Shown here piece by piece: positions 48,701-58,369 of a stretch of 64,000 bases of DNA. The notes beneath the pieces are model-generated. The model saw nothing but the letters and a program-made list of their open reading frames with translations, did not search any database and had not been told where the DNA came from. The translations under genes and the position numbers were made by a program. Location of the stretch: contig NC_033639.1 in NCBI RefSeq assembly GCF_001540865.1, positions 7,053,698 to 7,117,697 of the forward strand, written 5' to 3'. The DNA is from Ananas comosus. Lineage: Eukaryota > Streptophyta > Magnoliopsida > Poales > Bromeliaceae. Position 1 is the first letter of the stretch; each line of letters begins with the position of its first letter.

Positions 48701-51700
48701 GTCGACCGGACCTAAGAAGATCCACCAAGTCAGTATCCAAACCACTAACCCAAAGCACGAGACTCACAAACCCCCACACAGGATCCCCGTAATCGGTTTC
48801 CCAAAACCGATTACCGTAACTCACCGGAAGTCCCGAAAACCACACCGGGACGCCGTCGGGACCCACTAAGTGTCCCGAACTCACCGACTCGTACCACGAG
48901 TCACCCGCTGCCCCAAAACATTCCAATTTGGATGCCTTGGCAGCGAACACAAGGTCACACAACAATACGATCATCGCCGGATAATCGTACGAATCCGGGT
49001 TCCCGGAAGTGTCTATTTCGACACCGGAACCCTCCGTCGCTCACCTATCATCATCGAACCCACAAAATGACGATGGTGACCAGCCAACAAGGCTCAGCGA
49101 CAAAACACGAAGCAACCAAACACCGTCGGAAAGAATCCGAACCGAAACCGCGTTCTTTCGGCGAATTTCGCCGAAAAACGCACCGAAATCGACCTACCGA
49201 TTTCCGCGAAAGCTAACGGACCATGGACAATCAGTCCAGCGATCATAACAAACTCCCACACACTGCCCACAGTAGCCACGCAAAGCACAATCGCAGAAAA
49301 GACCCTCTAATTACATAAAATATCGTCATTTTATGTAATTTGAGCGATCAAGCGGCTCGTTCACGCAAACCGAGGACTTTCAAAGTCCGCAGAGACACGT
49401 ACTGACAGGTCTCGACGTACCGGAGTCCGTGCTCATGATCCGGAGCACAGCGGCTCGCTGTGGGAAGCGCGGGAGCAACCCGAAGGTTCAGCGAACAGCG
49501 CGCAGTCAGGGAAGATCGCGCCGAACAGAACTAACCGGACACATCTGATCCAAGGGAAGGTGAGCATTGTGATCAGCACTGACCAACGATCACCGTGCTC
49601 ACCTCCGGAGGCATCAGGACAGCCTCGGATAGCCGGATAAGCGTGCGCAAGCCCATAACAGCAGCCAAAAAGGCTGAAACGGAGCGACATCGCCAAAACA
49701 GCGGAACGGAGTCTCCCCGACAGAAACTAAGGTCAGCACGATGATCGGCAACTAGCTACGACCATCGTGTTCCCTTCCGTACAGATCGGGGAGGCTCAGG
49801 AAGCACAGAAACAAAAACCCACTCAAATAAGCCCTATTTCGGGCTTGGCCGGAGCAACCTTGCTCCGGCCGGCCTCCGGCGGCACGACGGCGCGCGCGGG
49901 GCCCATAGTCGGGTGCGGGGGAGGTGAGGAACACGATGCTCACCTCAGGCGGCGGCGAGAAGCGGCGGCGGCTGCGGCGGAGCAAGTTGAGCCCGCACGA
50001 GAGAAGCTCGGGCTCGGCGGGTTTCTCCGGCCACGGCGGCGGCCGGGGAAGGTCGGGGACGGCAGAGGAGGGTTGCAGGAGGTCGGGGGAGGGCGGCACA
50101 GGTGGCTCAGGGCGGCGGCGGCGCGAGGAAGGGGCCGCACACAGCTTCAGCTCGGGCTCGGGTTGGGCGGCTGCAGCCGGCCGAGGCGGCGGCGGCGGCG
50201 CGCTGGGGCGGCGGCGACCGGCGGGAAGGGGTGCCGGGGCTCCGTGGACGGCGGCGGGAGAGTTTCCAGGCGGCGGCGGCGCGCTGGTGGCTGCGGCAAC
50301 CCGGCTCGGCCAGGCTCGGCCTGGGCTGCTGCAGGCGGCTGGAGCGGCTGCGGCGGCGCAGGCGACGGCGGCGGTCGGCGGGGATGATTTGCCGGAGCAC
50401 GGTGAAGTCCATGGGGAGGGTCTGCAGGAGACGCAGCCCCGGGCCTTCACACAACCCGAGAGGAGAGAGGGAGAGAGAAAGAGAGGGAAGGAAGAGAAGT
50501 GGTGGCTCGGCGGCGGCCGGGGCTCAGCCGGCGGCGGCCGGGGCTCGTGCAGCAAGGGCAGGGGGAAGGGTGAAGGTGGCTGGGGCGACTAGGGTAGCTG
50601 GGGCTGGCTAGGGTTAGGGTTAGGGGATCAAAACCCTAGGAACTATAAATACCAAGGTGTAACTTTGCAAAAAGGTCCACCAAACACAGGAATTTCAATC
50701 CGAGATCCTCACAGTACGACTAAAACGCATGAACGCCCCTCCACGTGCGATCTCACGCAAAACGGTACATAAAATATCGCGACTTTTGCGAAAATACCGT
50801 TTTGCCACTACCGACCTCTCCTCGATCAACGCGCGATCTCCGCAGATCCGTCCGTCAGATTTGCGAACGGATTGCACCAGTGCGATCAGCACGACGGAGA
50901 CAACAAAGCTGCGATTTCGTTTCGTCTTGATCGACCACGGATTCACGACAAAATCCAACCTTCTTCGAATAGAAGGAAACACACAAAAATACATATAAAA
51001 CATGTATTTTTGGATTTTCTCGAAATCCGTGCGTCAAACTCAAAATCCGTCAGCGTCATTAGTTCCAGAATAGCTGACCCGGTCGAAACGAGCTATTGGA
51101 CTGCTATGAACAGAGTCCGGTACGAGCCAGAAGCCAACTTCTCACCGCGGCTTCTCCGGAAAATCGAGTTACTATTCACTTTAAGTGAAACTTGGAAATC
51201 GCGTAGAATTTCCGTTTTAACTCGATTTCGCCCGAAACTTGATGAGTGCTTTTGTAATTAAATTACACACAAAAATATCGTCAACTGAGAGTTTAGCTAC
51301 ACTGCAAAAATCTCAGTCCTTACAATTGAAGGCACAGTTTGAAGCAATAAGCAAAAGGCCCGCAGGCGTACCTACATCAAGCGGACAAGATATACAACAT
51401 AATGAAGTTCTAGATACTATACCGGTAGTAGAAATTAATATAGTAAACAATATATACATTCAGCTTATACTTTAATTCATTATATGCATCTTATATTTTT
51501 TATCTTATAGGTTGTAAACTCCAATGTTTGTCTAAAAGAACCATCACAGAATGAAGTAAGCTCTTCACAGTCTAGTTATGAAGTTCCACAAAATCAGGTA
51601 AATTTTGATTAAAAAAATTTTCCACCATATGATTGAAATTTTTACTATTCTATTATTATTAATAACTGCAAATCATCATAGTTGCAATGATAACATACAT

Positions 51701-52486
51701 TGCTAATTTTTTTGAACATTTCGATTAGCCCAAGATTTAAGATCTTTAATAATAGTAATAGTTGCTTCTTGTTTATTCTTAGTACTATTTGTAGATTTTA
51801 TATAAGATTGGATAATTTAATGATATCAAAATGTACTTACTACAATGTTAAAAGTTTTATTATTGGCTTTTTTTGTTCATAATCTATTTATCTTAATTAA
51901 AATATACCTTGAAGTAACTTGATATCTAATCACGCTTTATATTTCTAATATAGGAATCTCAATCAAGAATGAAGAAGATTCGAATTGCATCAGATAATTG
52001 GGTTCTTTTTTACTCACTTTTTCAAATATTTTTCCTCATATTCTACCTTCATGCGTTAATTATCAATATTAAGATAATTCTTATTATTCTTTTTGCTTCT
52101 TCGTCTATTTAATAATAGAATGGAAGTAAAGTATATATATTTGAAGAGTCTAAAGAAGCCCCACAATAATGTAGCACAGGGTATTCTTTTAAGTAAGGAC
52201 CCAAAAACCAAAGTAGGTGGGGTCGAGTTAGGACCACAGTGCTGGAAAATTCAAATTGATATACCTATCATACGCGTTGAACCATTGCTAAGATCATATA
52301 AAAGGTATCAAACCATCGGAGATGCCGTAGGAGCAAGTATGGCCTGGCCATTTACTTTTGTACGCATTTTAAATTTAGTAGTATTCTTCTCATATTTGTT
52401 GCATTTTACACATCTTTCTAAAATTGTCTAAGAACTTTTTTTTTTGTTGTTCATTTGATCTATTTTTTCAGATTAAACGCAAGTAG
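45742..52486 (+). pseudogene. Broken plant transposase-type gene (Transposase_24-like, DUF8039-like C-terminus), split by a solo LTR
   Basis: Exons recognised: about 45,742-45,780, 45,904-46,142, 46,225-46,420, 46,498-46,577, 46,668-46,772, 46,856-47,151 continuing at 51,330-51,442, 51,511-51,597, 51,954-52,001, about 52,120-52,359 and 52,472-52,486 (stop TAG). Exon 2 encodes the family motif KFNKYGQPIGK followed by LSNFLGLMARNGR and DWR. Later exons encode VGKKWREFK, RDDRVAPNEWEYLIKYW, VYIRTHTHKNGEPM and IRSYGLGVAVTKVFG. The penultimate exon has the C-terminal pattern VGGVELGP...YQTIGDAVGASMAWP. This layout is typical of plant genes annotated as Ptta/En/Spm transposase-related. Lesions: a frame change within 46,319-46,345, a phase mismatch at the 46,577/46,668 junction, an in-frame stop and frame change near 47,095-47,105, and the LTR insertion. 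The first intron would be GC-AG (donor GCAAGT at 45,781). Whether the parent gene was part of a CACTA transposon or a domesticated relative cannot be decided. Confidence 0.75.
47152..51324 (+). mobile_element. Complete solo LTR, 4,173 bp, inserted in an exon with 5 bp TSD
   Basis: The element starts TGTCACGCCCCGGGG and ends CAGTCCTTACA (TG...CA termini). ATTGA flanks it on both sides (47,147-47,151 and 51,325-51,329). Joining the flanks with one ATTGA restores the interrupted reading frame (NEVAIL running into KAQFEAI). No internal retrotransposon genes and no second LTR are present, so this is a solo LTR left by LTR-LTR recombination. A TATA box candidate TATAAAT lies at 50,644-50,650, followed by 'ggtgtaactttgcaaa'. 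Bases 49,750-50,630 are a GC-rich core ending in 'ggctagggttagggttaggg'. The length and the TGTCACGCCCC start suggest a Ty3/Gypsy family with very long LTRs; that assignment is inference. Confidence 0.9.
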
Positions 52487-52921
52487 GATTGAAGATATGC
52501 GGTTTCACTATTCAAGCATTTTAGAAATCTTCGCAATAAAGGAACATTAGTTACTATTTCAATATATTCATGGTTGTGATAATTAAAAGACCATATCAAC
52601 TATATTGTACATGGATATATTTAATTGTGTCCTTGTGTTAGGTTGTTAACATTTTGGAGCACTTGTTTGTTTTGTTTAATATGTACATACATGAATATAT
52701 CTTATGCAATGAAAGATTTAAATTTCTTATATTTTATTTGAAATTGAAATTATTAGTGAATGGTATGATTTTTATTCTCATGGTGTAAAATTACAAAATA
52801 TTTGATATTAAATGATAAAATATTGATAAATATTTTTTTATTATTGTGAATGCAAATTAATTAGCATTAATTCTACCACACTAAATAATTAATTTTAAAA
52901 TAATAGAATATCAATTTTCAT
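52487..52921. other. AT-rich 3' flank of the transposase-type gene
   Basis: No feature beyond likely 3' untranslated and AT-rich sequence. Confidence 0.5.
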
Positions 52922-53110
52922 CACTACCAAGAAATGCTGCTAAAAGTGTTGTATTAGCGGCATTTTATTCATGCCACTAATAAACATGTTAAAATTAGCA
53001 TTTAAGAAATGTTGCTAAAAGTATTTGTATTAGCGGCATTATATTCATGCGCCACTAGCAATTTAAAATTAGCATTAAATAGTCCTTTTAGCGGCATATT
53101 TCTTTACAAG
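52922..53110 (+). mobile_element. CACTA-type transposon terminus with subterminal repeats (remnant)
   Basis: It begins CACTACCAAGAAATG, close to the common plant CACTA terminus CACTACAAGAAA. It continues with subterminal repeats of 'gctgctaaaagtgttgtatt' and 'attagcggcatt' (52,937, 53,010, 53,090). The element points rightward toward the LRR gene, but no opposite terminus is seen. From about 53,105 it runs into the right end of a family A MITE and a TA microsatellite (53,153-53,187). Confidence 0.6.
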
Positions 53111-53147
53111 CACCAAATGTTTTGTGCTTTTACAATCATTATAATCA

Positions 53148-53193
<46 letters not shown>

Positions 53194-53226
53194 ATAAGAC
53201 TTCTTCTTCTTCTTCTTGTTCCACCA

Positions 53227-54540
53227 TTAATACCCAGGCTTGTTACGAAGTGCACTGTAGCCCACATACTTGTTCTTTGGCGGCGGCGGCGCCGCCTCTC
53301 CGTTCGCCACTGCTGCTGCTTGACGCTTGAATGGCCAATCGGGAAAATTCACGCACGGAACGAAAGGAAGGAAGGGGCAGAACTTGGGGAACAAGAAGAA
53401 GTGCAGGCACTCGGCCACCGGCCGCTGGTCCGGGAACCCCGGAATACAGTTCCGGCGGACGTCGAGCACTCCGCTCTTGAGCAGCCGCCAGCAGCTGTGG
53501 CCGATCGACGTGAAGAAGTTTTCAGACAGCGACAGGTTGGCCAGGCTGCCGACCCTCGCCAGCCAGCAGACGGCGTCCGGCACTGGCCCGTACAGCAGGT
53601 TGCCCGCCAGGTTCAGCTGCTCGAGCCTCGCCAGGCAGCCGAAGGAGAGCGGTATCGGGCCGGTCAGCAGGTTGCCGCCCGCGTCGAAGACGGTGACGTT
53701 CCCGAGGAGCCCGATCTCGTAGGGCAGGCAGCCGGTGAGCCGGTTGTTGAGGAGGAGCACCTCGAGCAGCACCGAAGAGGCGTTGCCGATGGACGACGGT
53801 ATCGGCCCCGTGAAGCCGTTGTTGGCGAGGGTGAGGTAGGCGGCCGGGGAGCTCCAGAGCTCCGCGGGGAGGCGCTGTCCGAACCTGTTGTTGTTGAGGA
53901 AGAGCACGTCGAGGTCGAGGAGGAAGACGGAGCCGGGGACCGCCCCCGAGAAGGCGTTGAAGCGGAGGTCGAGGAAGACGAGCTGGTTGCTGAGGGGGAT
54001 GACGGCGGCGGGGAAGGCGCCGGAGTGGTTGTTGTTGCTGAGGTCGAGCTCGTAGAGGAAGGGGAGCCGGGTGAGGTCGGGGACGGGGCCGGAGAAGTTG
54101 TTGGAGTTGGCGTGGAAGAGCGCGAGGTCGGGGAGGCGGTCGAGGAAGCCCACGAGGGAGGGGGCGCAGAGGCGGAAGCCGTTGAAGTCGATGGAGGCGA
54201 CGGTCGGCATGTCGGTGGCGTCCGGAGGGGCAGCGCAGAAGAAGCCGGTGTAGTTGCAGGGCCGAGAGCCGACCCAGCTGGCGGTGACGTTGTTCGGGTC
54301 GCAGGTGATGGTGGCCTTGAAGGCTTGGATCACCAGGTAGGCCTGGTACTGCCTCATGTTGAGGAAGTCGGAGGGCTGCGGCGGAGGCGGCGGAGGGGCC
54401 GGAGGGTCCGCGCATCCGCATTCGCCGGCGGTGGTGCGGTTGGAGTAAGAGTAGCCGTGGGCCGCATTGTGGGAGGGAGTGGAGGAGAGGAATATGGTGA
54501 AAACGACAAGGATTAGAAGTTGAGGAGTACTACTACCCAT
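53227..54540 (-). CDS. Extracellular leucine-rich-repeat protein, At4g06744-like
   Basis: Intronless, 437 codons from the chosen ATG at 54,540. A longer in-frame ATG at 54,597 adds 19 residues but places basic residues before the signal. The 54,540 start gives a normal signal peptide (hydrophobic LLILVVFTIFLSS, residues 8-20). Then come CGC and a proline run (residues 41-54), an N-terminal LRR cap with ITCDPNNVTASWVG and CNYTGFFC (residues 78-102), and about nine plant-type LRRs from residue 136 to about 370. Recognisable repeats are LPFLYELDLSNN, LDVLFLNNNRF, AYLTLANNGFTGPIP and LTGCLPYEIGLL. The tail has conserved cysteines and a final KNKYVGYSALRNKPGY. There is no transmembrane helix or kinase, so the product is probably secreted to the cell wall. 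It resembles the LRR half of leucine-rich-repeat extensins but lacks a long SPPPP domain. Family members are poorly characterised; no precise function is claimed. GC-rich third positions contrast sharply with the AT-rich surroundings, as in many monocot genes. Confidence 0.9.
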   Translation of the reverse strand: MGSSTPQLLILVVFTIFLSSTPSHNAAHGYSYSNRTTAGECGCADPPAPPPPPPQPSDFLNMRQYQAYLVIQAFKATITCDPNNVTASWVGSRPCNYTGFFCAAPPDATDMPTVASIDFNGFRLCAPSLVGFLDRLPDLALFHANSNNFSGPVPDLTRLPFLYELDLSNNNHSGAFPAAVIPLSNQLVFLDLRFNAFSGAVPGSVFLLDLDVLFLNNNRFGQRLPAELWSSPAAYLTLANNGFTGPIPSSIGNASSVLLEVLLLNNRLTGCLPYEIGLLGNVTVFDAGGNLLTGPIPLSFGCLARLEQLNLAGNLLYGPVPDAVCWLARVGSLANLSLSENFFTSIGHSCWRLLKSGVLDVRRNCIPGFPDQRPVAECLHFFLFPKFCPFLPFVPCVNFPDWPFKRQAAAVANGEAAPPPPKNKYVGYSALRNKPGY

Positions 54541-54780
54541 TGCTCTTCTTCTTTTAGAGGAGGGCCGGGGAGTTGAAAGTAAGAGAGGAAGGTGCATGCA
54601 TGTGAGATGAGGAAATTAGTTAATTATATATTAATATGCAGCATTATTATGTGTTGAGAACTGGGGACCTTTTCTCGCACTAGTTGGAGCAAGAGTGGGA
54701 TAGGTGGGGGGACATGGAGTGGCTCAATGAGAAGAGAGAGAGATCTAGAGAGAGAGAGAGAGAGTGGAAGAAGGAAAAGT
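54541..54780 (-). promoter_or_regulatory. Upstream region of the LRR gene
   Basis: On the minus strand there is a TATA-like 'attaatatataatta' at about 54,620-54,636, roughly 85 bases before the ATG at 54,540. That supports the downstream ATG as the start. An RY-type 'tgcatgcat' lies at 54,594-54,602. Farther upstream, at about 54,728-54,765, is a GA/CT microsatellite of the kind common in plant promoters. Confidence 0.4.
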
Positions 54781-54939
54781 TTAAAATATGACAGTAATAT
54801 AGTGTCTTCAACCGATCATATTTGATTCTTGAATTCTATGGTATATGTTATATTCTTAACTTTAATATAAATTTGACTTTTAACTTCAGCTTCCTACCAG
54901 AATGAGCACTATGTGCAACGCCATTTGCAGAAAAATTTT

Positions 54940-55460
54940 TGGGGGCTAAGCTACTGTATTGTCAAAAGTACATAGGCATTCGTACTGGTAAGTTATCTAC
55001 GATGATGAAATTTTTGATTTGGCAATCGGTTTCGTTAAACATAATCTCCGTTATTGGAATTATCTGAAAAGCAAATTTCATAATTTTTTAACTTCATTTG
55101 TCCAGTGAACAAATAACCTTAAAATAAACGGCTGAAAGTAAAAATCTTATAAACAATATTGATAAAAAAAATTTAAATAAGAAGTATTGATATTACTATT
55201 AATGTTAAATGAAAATTTTTGTTAAAGTTTCATATAATTTAGATTGTTCTACATCGTTGAACTTAAAAACGTGTCACATCATTATTTTTGAAAACTTTTG
55301 AGTTGGTAAATGATGTCGAAAATTTATGAAATTTGGTTTCTAGATAGTTCTAATAGACTAGATTATGTCTAACAGAGTCAATAGTCAAATCAGATATTTT
55401 ATTATCAAAAATAATTTATAAATACGAAGGCCTTGGTATTTTTGAAAGTATATATAGGAG
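54940..55460. mobile_element. Foldback MITE family B
   Basis: The left 'gggggctaagctactgtatt' leads into 'aaaagtacataggcattcgt', and the right end is 'ggccttggtatttttgaaag'. The interior has 'aacggctgaaagtaaaaatc' and 'ttctacatcgttgaactta'. Confidence 0.65.
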
Positions 55461-55912
55461 ACATACTCAAAATTTTGGACATATATAGAGCTATTTTATT
55501 GTACATCAACAATTGATATGTATTAATCCACCCTACCTAGCATAATTAGCATAGGACTTGATGATTTGGTACATATTTGAGATTATAAGTTTGAGTCTTA
55601 ATTATTTTATATTTTCAGTTGAGACTATTTAAAAAAAATAAACGGAACAGATAATATTTTATCCTTCTCTTTAAAAAAGGAAAAGAAAAGATGAAATGTA
55701 TTCCATTGCTAATGAGTAGTGAAATCGCACCCTGCACCCGAGTAAGTAGGGGGTCCATATGTGCTCATGAGTGGGGAGATGCTTTCACAAAGAGGAGGCG
55801 GCAAGGGAATCGGAGAAAATTAGAAGTGTGGGAAATGGAAATGGTGGTGGAGGTGGGTACGTGGGCTTTAAATAAGACAATCGTGCCTTACATTGTTTAG
55901 TTTTTAAGAGAT
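55461..55912. other. Non-coding DNA with a highly diverged SINE
   Basis: 55,530-55,690 (plus strand) still shows 'gacttgatgatttggtac', 'taagtttgagtcttaat' and 'aataaacggaacagataat', consistent with an old SINE. 55,690-55,900 has a short frame with no recognisable product. Confidence 0.4.
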
Positions 55913-56050
55913 AGATAGTATACCACCCGCTTTATTTTATTTTATTTAAAAATAAATTTAGCTGAAAATGTGAATTAATTTGGATTTATTATTGAAACGC
56001 CGGATACTAACCACCAAGCTCTTTGTCATTTGCGTTAGGAACGGTCGGTT
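55913..56050 (-). mobile_element. tRNA-derived SINE, diverged copy
   Basis: The reverse complement gives 'accgttcctaacgcaaatga', a box A-like stretch, the 'cacattttcagctaaattta' middle and 'gcgggtggtatactatctat'. Box B is damaged ('ttcaataataaatcc'). Confidence 0.7.
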
Positions 56051-56339
56051 ATTCTATCCTATAGTTGGAAGGTAATTAAAATTAAGGAGAACTTACATAT
56101 TTTTTAGAAGGAATTCTTTGTTTATTGAAAAAACGAAATTTACCAATCTAGTCTCATTTTCAAAATATTTTCTAATTAATCTATCTTTATTTGAACTGAT
56201 TAAGAAAACAAAGTTTCAAAATTTACTTTTAGTGATAATTAAGAGAGATCTTTCTCTCTCTTCGCCTGCTACGTACGTACCCCACCTATCAAATGATACT
56301 AGAATAGCATCATTTGATATCAGAATTTGTATGAATGTA

Positions 56340-56509
56340 CCGACCGTCTCTAAAGTAAGTGGCAAAAGGGCTGGGTGGTTGGTACCCGTGACCTAAATTT
56401 GAATCCTAGTTGATTCACATTTCCAGCTAAATTTATTTCTAAATGAAATAAACGAAACGAATAGCGTGCTACCTATTTCTCAAAAAAAAGAAAAAAGAAA
56501 AAAAGAATC
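56340..56509 (+). mobile_element. tRNA-derived SINE, full length, with 13 bp target-site duplication
   Basis: Flanked by 'ttgtatgaatgta' (56,327-56,339) and 'ttgtataaatgta' (56,510-56,522), one mismatch. It contains 'aagtggcaaaagggctgggt', 'tttgaatcctagttgattca', 'ccagctaaatttatttctaa', 'tagcgtgctacctatttctc' and an A-rich tail. Confidence 0.88.
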
Positions 56510-56529
56510 TTGTATAAATGTAACATGCT

Positions 56530-57190
56530 AGCCAAAAGATTTAGTAAAAACGATGGACGCAAAGTTTGCAGGAAAAGAAGCAATCGGTAGTCGCTTCTCA
56601 AAAGATCGAGTCGGAGGTAAACAATTTCATTGGTGCTGTTGATGCTTATTCACTTAAATCTAAACTGAGGTGAAAACCATCGCAAATACCATCAACAATC
56701 TCAAAACTAATGTTGCAATAGATACGAAGATCAACGACCAATTTTGCCTACTTTGGTATCTACATCAGCTATAGATAATTCCGTACGTGCATGTTAGGTT
56801 TTAACGGAGGGTTTAATCATAAGCTGGAAACCCAAAAAATTATGTTTGTATCATTTCACATTGAAGGAAAAACTTTACAGTGGTTTTAACGCTTTGAAAA
56901 GAGCTGTGGTCTAGGCGAAGTTTGTAGAAGTCCTTTGTACTTGTTTTGGTTCAACTATATATGAGAACTGTATAAACAAGTTAACAAAAACTACAATAAA
57001 TTAAGTCCTACGCTTCTAAATTACCCATCATCAGCTTTGTTCATCTACAAGAGGAGAAATTGATAACTCAATGTCCATTATAAAGCCTTCTCTCTTTTCT
57101 ACTTCTGCGACATCAATATCTAAGGAGGCGGTTCCGTCTATTAAATACCTTATACCAGTTGAAGCAAGAGAAAGGTTCCATCAAATTTTT
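56530..57190 (+). pseudogene. Decayed retrotransposon gag-like fragment
   Basis: Around 56,830-56,890 the plus strand reads KLETQKIMFVSFHIEGKTLQWF before a stop. This resembles the 'F.IEGKAL.W' stretch of Gypsy-type gag proteins. Flanking text in other frames (SRLEGKNNFIGAVD-like) is consistent with more frameshifts. No intact domain remains. Confidence 0.4.
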
Positions 57191-57300
57191 AACTCTTGAT
57201 TATCATTATTTCACTGTTCTTATTAATTTATAGGCATCCAAGTATCAAATTGATAGTAAATACTATTCTCTTACTATCAGTAGCAATTCTAGCGCGCGTT

Positions 57301-57478
<178 letters not shown>

Positions 57479-57479
<1 letters not shown>

Positions 57480-58016
57480 CTAGGCTCGTATACTATCGGT
57501 AGCACGGAAGCCTCCGTGCTACCAAATTGTTTTCAATGATGCGCCTTCTAAATCGACGATCGGTTTCGTTAGACTTGATCTACACTATTAAAAGTATTTG
57601 AAAATTAAATTTCATAATTTTTCGGCATCATTTACCTATCAAACGAATAGTCTAAAAATGAATGGCTGAAAATAAAAATCTCATAAAAAATGATGATAAA
57701 CGACTTGAATTTAATATTATAGCTACTAATCTTACTCTAAATAGTGAAAAGAATTTTCTATAAAAAATTCATCAGATTTGGATTGTTTTACACCGTTAAA
57801 TTCATAAACGCATCAAATCTATCATTAAAATTGTCAATTTTGAGACATTTTAATCACTAGTCAAATAATGTCGAAAAATTATGAAATTTAATTTTCAAAT
57901 ACTTTTAATAGTGTAATTCAAGTCTAACGGAGTTGATCGTCGATTTGGAAGCCACATCATTGAAAACAACTTGGTAGCATGGAGGCCTCCGTCCTACCGA
58001 TAGTATACTAGCCTAG

Positions 58017-58055
<39 letters not shown>
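57479..58055. mobile_element. Foldback MITE family B, complete, between microsatellites
   Basis: The left 'gctaggctcgtatactatcg' and the right 'cgatagtatactagcctagc' are near-perfect inverted ends. Next to them 'agcacggaagcctccgtgct' faces 'agcatggaggcctccgtcct'. A GA run precedes and a TA run follows. This is the best-preserved copy in the window and a good reference for the family. Confidence 0.85.
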
Positions 58056-58056
<1 letters not shown>

Positions 58057-58094
58057 TTACAAAACGTGCATGTTTAGCATGCGAATTGTCAGAG

Positions 58095-58369
58095 TCATGA
58101 AATCGTACAATCACCTTCATCAAGCCATCTCACCAACTCCAGATATGTTTCACTCCCATCTAATAAAGAACTCTGTTGTGCGGCCCAACTCGACCACCTG
58201 TTTGGGCTTTCAGAGTATACAGCCAGGACCTTCGAATGAACAATCCTGAATTAAAAACATCCAATAGGACTAAGACTTAATATAGGGAGTACGTTAAAAT
58301 TATCTGAAACCTAGGTGCACACCTCTCCATATCTGCTTCAGCCGAGAAGATAGAAAGTTTTTGACTAAG
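58095..58369 (-). CDS. Last two exons of an unrecognised plant gene
   Basis: The terminal exon (58,245 down to 58,095, stop TGA) encodes about 50 residues including IVHSKVLAVYSESPNRWSS and YLELVRWLDEGDCTIS. It has a good acceptor (TTCAG). The preceding exon (58,369 down to 58,323) ends at the donor GTGTGC and encodes LSQKLSIFSAEADME; its trailing AG joins the G of the next exon as an arginine codon, so the phases match. Its own acceptor is uncertain. An in-frame stop lies just upstream of 58,369, so the exon cannot begin before it. Earlier exons are not found between here and the gap at 59,221. The composition looks like real protein, but I do not recognise the family. It could be the intact 3' end of a gene whose 5' part lies across the gap, or a fragment. 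Confidence 0.5.

Noticed and set aside
49752..50611. Open frames of 169-267 codons
   Set aside because: Same GC-rich LTR core as above; low-complexity composition and no conserved frame between the two LTR copies.
43997..51324. One LTR retrotransposon with 5' and 3' LTRs and a 1.4 kb internal region
   Set aside because: No primer-binding site after the first LTR, the interval contains exons of a plant transposase-type gene, and the second LTR has its own TSD and lies in an exon whose frame is restored on removal.
53320..54516. 398-codon plus-strand frame
   Set aside because: Antisense shadow of the LRR gene, created by its GC-rich third positions.
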